Part shown: piece by piece, positions 12,720-24,599 of the stretch
Layout: each line of letters starts with the position of its first letter
How positions within the stretch are numbered: position 1 is the first letter of the stretch
Origin: Zarea fungicola
Lineage: Eukaryota; Ascomycota; Sordariomycetes; Hypocreales; Cordycipitaceae
Direction: 5' to 3'
Length of the DNA stretch: 64,000 bases
NCBI GenBank assembly: GCA_900169235.1
Contig: FWCC01000223.1
Location: 62,001-126,000 of the forward strand
Program-made: the position numbers and the translations under genes
Notes under the pieces: generated by a model
Databases searched by the model: none
What the model saw: only the letters and a program-made list of their open reading frames with translations
Told to the model about the DNA's origin: nothing

Positions 12720-13673
12720 CTGTAGTACTTGCGAGAACTGTGGCGTGGCAAGCAAGTGGGTAAGTTTGCAGTGGCCGCACTAATATAGCCGGCGAGTGGC
12801 TAAAGTGTGAGCTGGCTACCCTTTTCGACTCACTAATAACTGCGCCCTACATTTGGTAGGTTTGCGGGCAGTAATAAGGTAACTAGTTATGATACCGCGC
12901 TCTTTAAACCTTTCAGAGTTTGACTGACTTGCTGCGCTGGCCAGCGGCTTGCAGCCTTGATCACTTAGCTAGCTGGGTCATGTGTTCCTTTAGTAAAGAC
13001 TACCTTAAATCTATTGAGTCAACGAACCGGCACAGGAGTTAGCTAGGAGTAATTGTACGTCCTTTCAATTAAGCTTGTTGTGATGAGTAAAGAGCAACAT
13101 AGATTGGCGATGCAGCTGCTGGGCAGTGATGCCAGCCGGCAGGCAGAACGAGCAGCTGCCAACGAAGTGACGCCCGTTTGCTCACACTCGCGAGGTGCAA
13201 ATAGCACAAATGATAAATATCACTCAGATTGCGAAGACGTAACCAGCGGCCTACTTATGCATATACATGTTTTCCCTGTCAGAGTCGTTTGCAAGAGCCT
13301 CGGTCAGGTGTGACGAGACCGCTCTGTACACAAAAATCTCCGTTGCCTAGCATCAAAGCCTCGCGACTCAGTTACTCAGTCATCGCTCGAGCCAAAACAC
13401 CTCCTCGCCGCCTCACCGCGCCTCACGCATTGTTAAAAAGAGCCCCCCAGGCAGCCATAGAATACGGTTTCTTTGTTTGACTCACCGCCGCCGCCGCCCC
13501 TTTCTAAGCTCTAGCATCTCAACCACAGATCCGACTACTCTTCCGCCCGCCACATAGCACCACCCGACTTACACGGCTTGACAAGCACCAACCTGCAAGC
13601 CATCGCGGAGCTGGAGGCTGGCTATAACGTAGATGCTAGAGCGGGCTTCCATCACACCACGGCTGATATATCA

Positions 13674-13902
13674 GTAAGTGCACGCTCTGGGATCCTTCGA
13701 TGTCCGTAAGAGAAAGCGACGCGGGTCAGAGGGAGAGTCGATAGCGTCACAGTGCCACGCCCACCCTGGATATCAAACCGGACTATTGTGCTAAAACGCC
13801 CATCCACCAGCCAAGAGGAGTTTTACTCAGAATACCCATTTTCGGTCTGAGCACCATCAAAGGCCATCAGCCGTCATCTCTTTTGCTACTTGTATTCTGC
13901 AG
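13674..13902 (+). other. Possible 5'-UTR intron of sfp1
   Basis: Donor GTAAGTG at 13674 and acceptor TATTCTGCAG ending at 13902 frame a 229-bp segment in the leader of sfp1. The upstream piece has no ATG in its only long open frame, so this would be untranslated. This is an inference from splice-site appearance only. Confidence 0.35.
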
Positions 13903-14263
13903 GGGTTCTTGTCTGGGGTGACTGGGCCAACTGTTTCCTGGCACTCCACACTGACCGTATTTCTTACCGCCGTCCCCCCTTCGAACATGGTTTGGGGCAG
14001 CACAGCAGCTCTCTCTCATCACTCTGTGTTACCTCTCTCAGTGCAGCATCTTGCCGGGCAGCCTGAAGAACGCGAGCGAACGAGCCTGCCGATTCTGTGA
14101 GACTGTGAGCCAAGATAATTTACGACCCAGGATCCTTTTTATAGCTGAATACCTATCAGCGCCGAGATTTCGCCAACAACACGAACCTGAGAGCATCGTC
14201 CCAGCATCTATTCAACTATCGAAGCCGTTTTCAAGGCAGTTCAGCAACTGAGCGTGTGTGGTG

Positions 14264-16887
14264 ATGCAGAGCGCTCTAAAGTGGTTCAGCGGTGGCGCTG
14301 GTGACGAGCATCATGATGGAGGCCCACTAGAGCAGCACTCTTCAGTGGGCACCAGGAGCGACAGGGTGGACAGTACACATTTCGGAAGCACACACCACCG
14401 CCAGAAACAGACCGCCGCCCAAGCCGGTAGTAGCAATAGCGGTGCTAATACCACAGGTATGTACCTGCGACAGGACACACCCTCCTCCAGTCGGCAACGT
14501 TGGGGCAAGTAGCAGCACTAACAAATGATGTACTGCAGGTACCGGTACTCGAGGTCACAGTACCTCCACAGTGGCCGAAAATACCGCCTCCGCTTCTTCC
14601 TTCAGCGGCCTGTCCCTGAGACAGGCTCCAGTACAGACGACTCAGGCCCATTCTCAGGCTCTGGCCACATCCGCTTACAATTCGTCCGCATCAACCTCTC
14701 AGGCGGCCAATTCGCCTGCCTCTCTCCTCTCCACGTCCATGACTCTCTCACCATCGTCCCAACCAACCACGCCACCTGATTCCTTATCCCATCACCAGCA
14801 CTCGTCCGACGATATTAATCCCGTCGACAAACCCTCCCGACAGTTTTCCGCCCACTCGTCTGTGCACGACTCTCTCTTGTCCGCCGCACTTCTTGATTCC
14901 CTCCGCCGTCACGACGACATAGACCTGGTCGCAATCGACCGCCCCGACCCAGAAATGACGACCGGACCCATGGGCCGCTCACGGCAGGACTCCTTTGTGA
15001 GCACTGGTCCGAAGCCCATCTCTATGAATAACCAGAATCGCGATAGCGTCAACCGCAATCGCAGAGAGTCTCTCGCTGGCAGCCTTATGGGCGGCATGAG
15101 CTGGGGCGGCATGTCTTTCGGCAGCTTCGTCCGCGATGAGTAAGTAAAATGCCCCTCACCAGACACCAACCAACCCGGCAAACGAGGCTTCAAACATGTC
15201 ATGAGCCTTCACACGGTGCTGCAGCCCGTTCCATATTCCCTTTATTATTTTATGGCCATATTTGATACACCTTGCGCCTGCGCGTTTCTGTTTGTTGCCA
15301 ATCCAAATTCACATTGCCAAATGCATGCCCCGGCCTGGTCAACTTTTTTTTTTGGACTGCGGGGGGGCAGCCAACCAGTTCCTCAAGTGTCTCATCCTCT
15401 AAATTGTACCACCCATTTCTAACTTATTTCTTCATAAATAGTATCATGATGCAAGGTACATCACCCGCCTTCAATGCTGCTTTAGGCCCGCCATCTTCTT
15501 CTTTCCACTCGTCATCCTACCTCCCTAAACTCGAGGCTAGCTTCATGCGAGATTTCACCTGCTGTGGCAGAACGCTGCCGAACCTGCACGATCTTCTCCA
15601 GCACTACGAAGAGGCACATACCCAACCTAGCCCCAATACCACGCGCAATAACGCATTTGGCCAATTTGGCGCCCAAATGGGCATGCCCGGCAACTCGCAA
15701 ATGTCTAGTTCTAGGACTACACCCACCCCGGGCCAAGGCAATATGCAGGGTCTGGGCCAGCAATCAGGACAGCCGCAAGTTGGCTTCGACAGTGTGCAGA
15801 TGAATGCTCTCAGTGCGAATCTCCATGACGATATGGACGCAGTTGCCGACATGGAGATGGATGATGCTATCGGAACTATGGAACTCGACGACGGCTCACG
15901 AATGACCCACACTCGACAGATGTTTGGTCAACAGCAGCGCCCCCAGCTCGATATGTCGACCTCGGGCTTCCCTCAGGCCCTCCGTACTTCTCAGCCTACC
16001 ACGCCGGCCGTGGCTAGTTTTGGCCTGCAAAATAATCCCACTGTCTCTTCCGTCAATACTCCCACTTTAACCACACAGCAGCAACATCAGTTGTCTCAGG
16101 GTGGTGCGCAGATGAATGACATGGACGACATGGACGGTGATTTGCCCGGTATGCCCATGGGAGGCAACGGTAATCCTATGGGTGTCATGGGCGAAATGGA
16201 CTTTTCCAACGGTAACCCTGAAGACGAGGACTCCAATTTCTGCATCAACGACCCTGGCAAGCACCTGTTCAGCCCCAACGGCGCTTTCCCTGCCGGCAAC
16301 CGCACCATCCAAGCCCAGTTAGCCCAGCTCGGCCTTACTCAAGGCCAGTTCGCCGATCCCGAAACGAACAAGGTACTTCTTCAGCGTCTCCAGAGCATGA
16401 TGATGCCCGAAGAACACAAGCCATTCAAATGCCCTGTTATCGGCTGCGAAAAAGCCTATAAAAACCAAAACGGCCTCAAGTACATTTTCCTGGACTCTCT
16501 TGGGATGAAAATAAATGCTAACTCTGTTGACAGATACCACAAAGCCCATGGCCACCAGACGCAACAGCTGCACGAGAACGGGGATGGTACTTTCTCCATT
16601 GTTAATCCCGAGACAAGTGCACCTTATCCCGGGACCCTGGGAATGGAAAAGGAGAAGCCGTTTAACTGCGAGACTTGTGGAAAGCGATACAAGAATCTCA
16701 ACGGTCTCAAATACGTGGGTTGCCCCCCTCCGTTCAATAAATAGCTCGACTTTTTGCTTGGCTCATTCGCTAATATATTCAACAGCACAAAGCCCACTCT
16801 CTACCTTGCAACCCAGAATTTAAGATGCAGGCTATGGCCGCTGGACTGAGCTTGCCAGGTATTACCGAAGATGTTGGTCCTCAATAA
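14264..16887 (+). CDS. sfp1: C2H2 zinc-finger transcription factor SFP1-like
   Basis: Likely regulator of ribosome biogenesis and cell size, by family. Five exons: 14264-14456, 14539-15139, 15442-16479, 16534-16714 and 16786-16887. All introns have GT..AG ends and every junction keeps frame; total 704 residues. The first intron has branch CACTAAC; intron 2 is long (302 bp). The N-terminal half is Ser/Thr/Gln-rich. An atypical finger [22 protein letters not shown] sits at 303-324 (C305/C306, H319, H324). Two fingers close the protein: C595/C600/H613/H618 in the block [20 protein letters not shown], and C656/C659/H672 with H675 or C679 in [20 protein letters not shown]. Duplicated YKN.NGLKYHKAH is the Sfp1 signature. 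The last intron splits the second finger. ATG 14264 is the first in frame after TGA 14249. A further coding exon upstream cannot be excluded. Confidence 0.93.
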
Positions 16888-18349
16888 AACGCATGATCAA
16901 CTGGGTTTAACAGCATGATGCCAGCCATGTGCAGTTAACTGCACAAAGCTGCGGCTTATGCAAACCCGACTCAGCTCAGCCGATGACGGTCTCGCTGGTC
17001 AAAAGTACTCTGGGGGCAGGCCCCAAAAGGCTGGCATCATTCTGCCTAGTCCCTGGTCTTTGGTTTATAAAAGTGATTTTACGGTCTACTCCCTTTTTTT
17101 GATTCAACGGTTCATTGCAGTGGCGTTTCTTGAATTTGGCCTCGACTACGACCAAGACACAGCGTGTCGCATATCGGCAGTATCCAACTACCAAAAAACA
17201 GGCTACCTTTTCCTATTTAATTTCTTACGATTCCCAATGAGCCAAGTTGCTGCGTGTCGATCCTCTCCACCAACTCCGAGGCGACGATCCCTAATCACCC
17301 CCTCATTGGCGTCATGGATATCACAGTGTCAACCCATGAGCCATGAAACCCAGCTTGCAGTCGTTGTCAATCGGCTTGCCTCTTTGTGCAAGGTGAGATT
17401 TGCCGACCTCAGCAAACCCCCGTCGAGTCGATGTTAAGGCGGAAATTACAGTCAGTCGGCGACTATCGTCAGGATTCAAGGATGGGCAAGGGCAAAGCGG
17501 GTCTGCAATCAAGCTTGTCGAGGTAATAAATGCGGTTTTTTTATATAACTTCATAAAGTATACCCTCCCTCCTTTTATTTCAAATATGCAGAGAGATGAA
17601 AGAAAAAAAATTAGTTGATGAATAGTGGTTGCGAGTACAAAAAGCCATCTGGTTGTTTACTCTTCAATTGTTTTGGGGTTCTCAATCTTTTTCTGTTCGG
17701 TTTGGTTTTGGTTTTGGTTGGTCTGGCTTGGTTTTGATTATATTTTTGCTTTTACACGGAGAATGGTTACACAAAAGAAATCAGGGCAGCTTAGTTTTTG
17801 CTATTTCAAATAATCTATCGTTTTTCTATGATACTGAAATTGCAAGGCTTTGTGTCATCTCGCGTTGTCCTACAGTTGAAGAGTGAGTGGCGACGATCAA
17901 AAGGTACAATGATGCAATGTCTTTCGGCAGTGACTAGCGAGGACCATAAACAACGATCGGGAACAGGTCATCAACGAGTAATGCACTCATTTTTAATTTA
18001 TTTTAATTTATGATCAAATTTATTATGTAAACGAGATGAAAGGATGTGCGTGTGGCCTTACAACATTGAAATGATGGTGAGAGTAGCCAAACGCCAGACA
18101 AATGCTGCGATGCAAACAGGGGAAGAAAAGCAGGGCAAGGTAAAAGACCACTAACAGCCAGACAAATAAAAAAAAAAGACAAAGGATCAAACAATACGAG
18201 AAACGCAACTATCCACCAAACATCGGTGCGTATACCAACCCCATCTCTTCGTTGCATCATAAAAAAGAATAAGAAAAGCGCATACCACATATTGATGGAA
18301 CCAAAGCATACAAGACAACCACAAATTTTTCCTTTTTTTTCTTTTTTTT
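16888..18349. other. Convergent intergenic region sfp1 / ral2-like
   Basis: About 1.46 kb between facing stop codons, with T-rich and A-rich tracts, particularly 17530-17830 and 18160-18350. A 159-residue ATG frame at 16958-17437 has no recognisable motif and may simply lie in the sfp1 3' UTR. Confidence 0.5.
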
Positions 18350-20735
18350 CTAGCTCATTTCCATGCCATCATCGTCATCAATTTCCGATTCAGCTAGCTG
18401 ATTGCTGCTGATGCTATCCTTGCGATCATCCCCGTAACGGCTGCTGCCCCCAGCGCCGATGCTACCCCATTCGAGCTCTTCGCCAGCCACCACGCGACCC
18501 TCCATGTCAATCTCCTGGGAGAGCTCGACGAGGGCATTACGCGGGAGCTGCAAGAAGCCCTCTGTGCGAACAATGCGACCCCAGTGCGTCATGCACAGTC
18601 CGGCGGCTCGTTGTCGCAGCCAATCCTCGTCCGCGAGGCCGGCCGAGTACCAAATCAGACAGGCATTTTCTACATCGAGTTCCTTGGCGAGACGGTTAAC
18701 GCAGAGGAGGCGCAGGTGCGGGATACCGTACAGATTGGACATGACAAGCAGGCCAGTCACCTCGCTGATACCAATGACAGAGTCGCTGCCAGAGTCCACA
18801 GTACCGTGGATGCTGTCTGTGTAAAGGTAGAGGAGGAAAGCTCGCACGACGGGATATGGTTCGGGAATGTGCATTTTTTTGGTGTGAAATTCGGCCATCT
18901 GTGCGCTGTATAGCCGTGCAAAGTGCGCCCAGCGAGCTTGGAGAATTAATTTGTGGACGTGAATGGGTCTAGAGGTTGTAGCGTCGGCTGCAAGCCAATT
19001 CTGGGAAGATTCATCCACGGTACGGATCAAGCCAGAGCTCAAAATTCCGTCGTCCTCTGCACCATCGGCGAGGGCGGTAATGACGAAATCAGCGCCACTG
19101 CCTGACTCGGGAGGTCTATCGAACAGCCTGGCCAGGTCCGCGCCGAGACCTTGTGATGGCTGATCAAGCGGTCGTGTCATGGCTAGCGGGCGGCTCTCAA
19201 TATTGGGCCCTGGGGCGAGGCTATTTCCTAAGAGGCCATATCGTCGGAGGTCGACTTCCATTACATCACTGAGACATTTTTAGCGGTGAGCTCACAATGG
19301 ATGGGACAAACAAAATCTTACCTCAGATATAGCTCATAGCCCCCAGGCCCAAATTCTGCGCCAACGGGATCTAGAGGACAGCCAAGCAGCCAAGCTTTGG
19401 TACCATCTTCATTCATAGTGCAGTAGTGCCAGCGATAGCCTGATTTGAACATTTCGTGGCCATCCGCCAACTTTTGCCAGCGGAGCGAGGTCAAATCAAG
19501 AGCCGAGAGAGAACATTCTCTGTGAGTTATTGTGGCGGCGGGTGAAACGAAATCAAGTAATGTACCAGACGAATACACGTGGAAATGGATACCAGAGCCT
19601 TGAGAAGGGTTGTTTGGGCCTGACGTAAATTTAAGGGCAGATATAGCGCCAGGCGCCATTGGGGCATAAGCCTTGAGCTGTACAGAAGGAGGATTGACTT
19701 GGGCTGTGCGCGAGTTTGCAGCATAGCCGGTGGTTCCAACGGCAGGCGTACTGCCCATTGTGTACGGTGGGCGTGGAGAGTCGGTACGGCTACTGCTAGT
19801 AAGGCGGTCATATACACCTATCGGTGGTCGAGAGTCAAACTCGGGTACGCCTTTGAGATCTAGCCACCACAAGTCGCTGACTTTGTCCATATCTTCACTC
19901 AGACCGCCAAAAACCCAGAGACGCTCGCCCCAGATGTAGGCAGAATGATCAAAGCGGCCAATGAAGCGCCAGGTCTTCGACCATGTATATGTTTTCAAGT
20001 CAAGATAGCATATATCGTCCAGAACGTAGTTGTTCGTCCCAGTGATCCCACCAATGATGAATAATTTATCTTCGTAAAGTGTTGCGGCATGTCTAGCTCT
20101 GCCTTTCGGGATTGGACCTGATACTGCTGGTTGGGTCCAGTGTGCGGTTTTGAGATCAAAGATGATCAAATCAGAGAGGTAGGTGCGGTGCTCGTTTTCG
20201 CCACCAAAAACAAGTAGCTTGTCACCTTTATATAGCGTCGCGGTATGCCCTATAGAACTTATCAGTAATTGGCTCTTCAGATGCTGCCGTGGGACGGCAT
20301 ACCCATGCGAACGCCTGGAATGTCACCATAATTGTCGACAAGACTCCATTGGTGGCTAATGAGGTCGAGTCGAAGGACATGATTGTATACCTCATCGGTG
20401 TATTGGTCAAAGCCACCAAAGGCGTAAATCTCATTGTTGCCGCAGTATGTGACCGAGGCGTTGACGAGGCAGGCTGGTCGCTGGCCCAGCGTGCGGGTGA
20501 CCTTGGGACGATAGCCATCAACGGAGGGACGAGCTTTGGCTGGAGAATTGGCCATTATGTATGTGTTTCTGCTGCTAGTGGCATCCGGTGTCATCGTCGT
20601 CGGGGGCGTTGGAGCAGCCATGATGGACGGCGCTGCTGAGGATGGGTGGCTCGATGCGTCGGGCTGGGACAGACTGCTACCAGCACCGAAGATGGAGTTA
20701 AGTGTCTGGTTGGCCGCGGGAGACTGTCGTGCCAT
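18350..20735 (-). CDS. ral2: Kelch-repeat plus BTB protein, Ral2-like
   Basis: Three exons on the minus strand: 20735-20303, 20249-19322 and 19268-18350. Donors are GTATGC and GTAAGA, acceptors CTATAG and CTCAG, and frame is kept; 759 residues. The first about 85 residues are disordered and Ser/Thr/Pro/Ala-rich. Kelch blades run from about 90 to 300 (FGGFDQY, FGGENEHRTYLSD, IGGITGTNNYVLDD, FGGLSEDMDKVSD). A linker follows, then a BTB/POZ domain around 505-640 containing HVHKLILQARWAHFARLYSA and YLYTDSIHG. The acidic C-terminus ends SEIDDDDGMEMS. Fungal proteins with this order are related to Ral2 of fission yeast, which acts in the Ras1/mating and cell-shape pathway. That assignment rests on architecture and memory of the family. 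Mds3/Pmd1-type kelch regulators are the alternative. It shares a 0.9-kb divergent promoter with cdc20. Confidence 0.85.
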
Positions 20736-21634
20736 GACAACGGACCTCGTAAGCTGCTAGCTTCCCATGTCAGGACTAGTTTTGTATGCAGAGCGGCGAT
20801 TCAGCGAGGGGCAAATCTAAGGCCTAAGTGAAGGATAACTGGCTCGATAGTGATATGTTGTCCGGCTGTGATGTCTTGATAGCCGAATGGCAAACGACGG
20901 CTAATGGTAGTATAAGCTACTGCTGCAAGGGCCAGCCTGTGTCGGTCAGTGGTCTCTGGTTAGCAAAATTAAAAAAGCTCCACACCAGAGCAAAAGTTTG
21001 GCCTGGCCAGGTGAAAGTTTGCAGGGGGGTAATCGATGCCCCACTTGCAGCCCACGTTCGGACTAGATGAGACACAGGCTCGGGAGTGGACTAATATTGT
21101 TCCGTTGAGCTTGCATGGATTAACAGGACCTTGGCCCGTTGCCTGGACAGAGGCTGGGTGGGGCGCAAAGTAAATAAAAGGTTAACGGTGCGGGAGCTTC
21201 TGGTCAGCATTGCATTCCACCATTACTCACCTTCATACCAAGATCCCATTCTATATCCTTTGCACGTTCAGTTTAAAGCTATTATAGCTTACTTGCACTC
21301 ATCTACACCTGTCTTGAACAGAAAACAACGAAGCCTTTCAAACAGACTTGTTACGGCCGATTATACTTCCTCCAATTGACGCCCCGATTGCCTCTCATGG
21401 TCCATTAAGGCATTCTCGATTTTATTGCAGCTCATCACTTTTTAAGTATCGTCGGTCCAGGAACCTTTGGCTAGAGTCTCTTGGCGCTTGTTCGATCCGA
21501 TTTATGTCCCATGCTCAATCTGCATTCGACTCCTCCTACGACATCTACATTGAACTCCGTCCAGCATACCCCGACTTGTTAATCGATAAAAAAATTATTA
21601 TTATTTTAAAAAAATCTCCCTTGTCACCTGCACA
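20736..21634. promoter_or_regulatory. Divergent promoter region ral2-like / cdc20
   Basis: A 0.9-kb region between divergent start codons. It has a pyrimidine-rich leader before cdc20, with an AT-rich run (AAAAAAATTATTATTATTTT-like, about 21588-21614) immediately upstream of the ATG. No coding signal seen. Confidence 0.4.
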
Positions 21635-23501
21635 ATGTCCACCGCTGCGGTATCGACACCCATAAAATCTCACAAGGGGCTGTTTTCCTCTCGCACAGCG
21701 GGAGGACGTATGCCACTTACACCGTCCCCTCGCCAGCACGCTGCTACAGCCGCGGCTCCTGTGAACCTCAACTCTTCCCCATACACTCCCGATGGATCGA
21801 GTCAAAAAGATAGCCGTGGGACCAGGGCATCGAAATCCACTTACGGTGGTAATCTCATGTCACATCTGTCTCGCTCCGTCTCGATGGCCTCCACCCGTGG
21901 GTCTCCTAAATCTAACATCGCTCTCGGTGCCCAAACACCTCGCAAGGCTTTCGAGCTTGGTGTCTCCGACTATACTCTGACCGGAACTGGAACTGCAAAG
22001 ACTCCGTCTAGCGCAAAGTCCAAAAAGGGCTCTCTTCGCCAGAAGCCAACCAAGACCACCATAAACTACAGCGGTGACCGCTTTATTCCAAACCGCAGCT
22101 CCAGCTCGGCCATTGCCAATGCCGGTTCTGGCAAACTTGATCTTTCCGATAGACAACGACCGAAGTCCAGCAGTAACGGTTCGTCCGCCCTAGCATCCGC
22201 GGCTGATGATGCAGTTGCTGCCTTTGAGCGCCTGGACATCAACGGCGACGAAGCCGACACATACACCAAACCGTCACCCAACACAGTTGCTTATCAAGAT
22301 TCTCTTGCAGATGCCTGTGGAGTCAAGCTTAACACTCGCATCCTCGAGTTTAAGCCTGCCCCCCCTGAGTCTTCGAAGCCTATTGATCTTCGCCAACAGT
22401 ACAACAGACCTCTCAAGCCCGTTGGTGTCAGCTCGGCTCAGATTCGCAGACGCATTGCGACTGCTCCCGAGCGTGTCCTTGATGCCCCTGGCTTGATCGA
22501 TGACTACTATTTGAATCTTCTCGACTGGAGCTCCAGTAACCAAGTCGCAATTGGCCTGGAGCGCAACGTCTATGTGTGGTCCGCTGACGAGGGCAATGTT
22601 AACTGCTTGCTTGAGACTAGCCCAGACACGTACGTCAGCAGCGTCAAGTGGTCTAACGACGGTGCTTATGTTGGCGTCGGTCTGGGAACGGGCGAGGTTC
22701 AGATTTGGGACGTCTCCGAAGGGCAAAAGATTCGCAGCATGTTTGGCCATGACACCCGCGTTGGTGTAATGGGCTGGAGTAAGCATCTTCTGTCCACTGG
22801 CGCCCGCAGCGGGCTCGTGTTCAATCACGATGTGCGCATCGCTGAACACAAAGTCGCTGAGCTTGTTTCGCATACCTCTGAGGTCTGCGGCCTCGAGTGG
22901 CGCTCCGATGGAGCCCAGCTCGCCACTGGTGGTAACGATAACTTAGTCTCTATCTGGGATGCTCGTTCGCTATCGGTCCCCAAGTTCACCAAGACCAACC
23001 ACAAGGCTGCAGTCAAGGCCCTCGCCTGGTGCCCTTGGAACATGAATCTTCTTGCTACCGGCGGTGGCTCGTATGATCGTCACATTCACTTCTGGAACTC
23101 TACATCTGGCGCCCGCGTTAACAGCATCGATACTGGTTCTCAGGTGACCTCGCTTCGCTGGAGCCCTCACTACCGCGAGATTGTGAGCTCGTCTGGCTTC
23201 CCTGACAACTCTCTGAGCGTCTGGAGCTACCCGACTCTTGTCCGCAACGTCGAGATTCCTGCTCACGAGAGCCGTGTTCTTCACAGCTGCCTGAGTCCTG
23301 ACGGCCAGATGCTCGCCACTGCTGGTAAGTTTACTTGCTCACACTCGCGCATGAGAGACTATGCTAATTAAAGTGACAGCTGCGGATGAGAGCTTAAAAT
23401 TCTGGAAGATTTTTGAGAAGAAGTCCGGCTCCTCAGCCGGCATCGGCGCCTCTGGCTCTTCCAGCAAGGCCGAGATGGCCAAGTCGATGACCATTCGATA
23501 A
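21635..23501 (+). CDS. cdc20: APC/C activator Cdc20 (Slp1/fizzy type)
   Basis: WD40 co-activator that recruits substrates to the anaphase-promoting complex and is the target of the spindle checkpoint. Two exons: 21635-23324 and 23380-23501, 603 residues. Without splicing the frame runs into a stop just inside the intron (GTAAGT donor, branch GCTAAT, acceptor GACAG). The N-terminal region is disordered. The C-box DRFIPNR is at 148-154. The propeller starts near 288 with LDAPGLIDDYYLNLLDWSS, and the APC/C-binding Ile-Arg tail is at 602-603. The YVWSADEG and VSSVKWSNDG blocks favour Cdc20 over Cdh1. I did not see a KEN box in the N-terminal region. The length is normal for filamentous fungi. Confidence 0.95.
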
Positions 23502-24599
23502 GTATAGGGCTCTTCTAGCCACAACGGTAGGTATTCATTTTCCCCTCTTCACAGACGAATAGTCTCGTGCGTATGGGCTTGTTGTTCTTTTTCAACGGCG
23601 TTGGGGAGTTGTTGTCTGCCCTTCTGCACGTGGCTCGAAAGCGCTTCTCCACGATGAATGAATGCATAGGATAGTCTGGAACAAAATGCAACAGCAGCAT
23701 GATACCTCTGGAATTGGTCAAACTTGTTTTATTTCAATATTAGATTCTAGGGTCCAGGATAGTTAGTTAATAACAAAATTGTGTATTTGGGTTAAGATAA
23801 CCACCCAGCAACCTGCATTTGTTAATAATTGGCTGATGGACCGTCAATGTGGTGAGAAGAAAACAGTCCCGGTACGAGGGCTGCCATTCTTCTGTTATTA
23901 GGTTTCGAAATTCTGGTTTCCTCTTCCTCCCTCCACCACTTGGTGAATTCACTGAAGCTCGTCCCTGTGTGTCGAAGGGATCGTGGCGAGGAGCAACTGT
24001 GGTTTCCGGATTATAGTGGCCAGCACAGGGCAATTAGTGGCCGCATTGGCCGCCTGGGGCAGCGCAACCAAGCACACAATGGGCGCGCGAGAGTGCTTGC
24101 TAGGATGACTAATGCAGCCGCCATAGAAAGCACAACTCTTCTGGGAGTTAGGCAACTCTCTCCAGTGCATACCACCCAGCACAGGTCAACGATACAGGCT
24201 TGTTGCATACGACCCATCCATCACCATAACTGTTGCTTCCCATTTATCTTGCGGCGCATCTACGATTTCGTATATCGGCAGCTTCAAAACTACGGCTGAG
24301 CATTATCTTCTTAACGGAGCGCGGGTATGAGATCCATTGAGCACTAAGCAATCATTGATTCGACAAGACGCTTCGGGAATATCACCGTCAACCATCCTTC
24401 AACTTCGGCCGAAATTTGTCGAATCCCGTTTCACAACCTCTTTAAACTACGTTCCTATCGTTCTTGTTTTTTTAATTGGTTTCGACAAAACCGCCCCGGG
24501 CGCAAGCAACAAACGACTTGGAATTCGAAGGCAGCCAGAGAGGAATCTCGAACAACTCGAAACTCAGCAACCACTGGCTACAGACCGCAAATCATCGTC
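23502..24599. other. Intergenic region cdc20 to toa1
   Basis: About 1.1 kb between tandem genes. It holds the cdc20 3' end and the toa1 promoter and leader. No ORF here looks coding. Confidence 0.45.

Larger units (their letters stand above)
5984..14263. other. Gene-poor stretch upstream of sfp1
   Basis: About 8.3 kb without a convincing gene. The many short ORFs start mostly at non-ATG codons, lack recognisable motifs and have no consistent codon bias. A 75-residue frame on the minus strand (7348-7575) and a cysteine-containing 82-residue frame at 11660-11908 look slightly protein-like, but I do not recognise them. By eye, base composition is not the extreme AT-richness of a strongly RIP-mutated region. 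It contains a primer-binding-site-like motif (10851-10863), an imperfect inverted repeat (12671-12719) and, in the last 0.8 kb, the probable sfp1 leader. Confidence 0.55.

Noticed and set aside
13909..14251. Frames in the sfp1 leader read as a possible extra N-terminal exon
   Set aside because: A stop lies in frame just upstream of ATG 14264, and no junction gives a protein-like extension.
16958..17437. 159-codon ATG frame downstream of sfp1
   Set aside because: No motif; probably sfp1 3' UTR or intergenic sequence.
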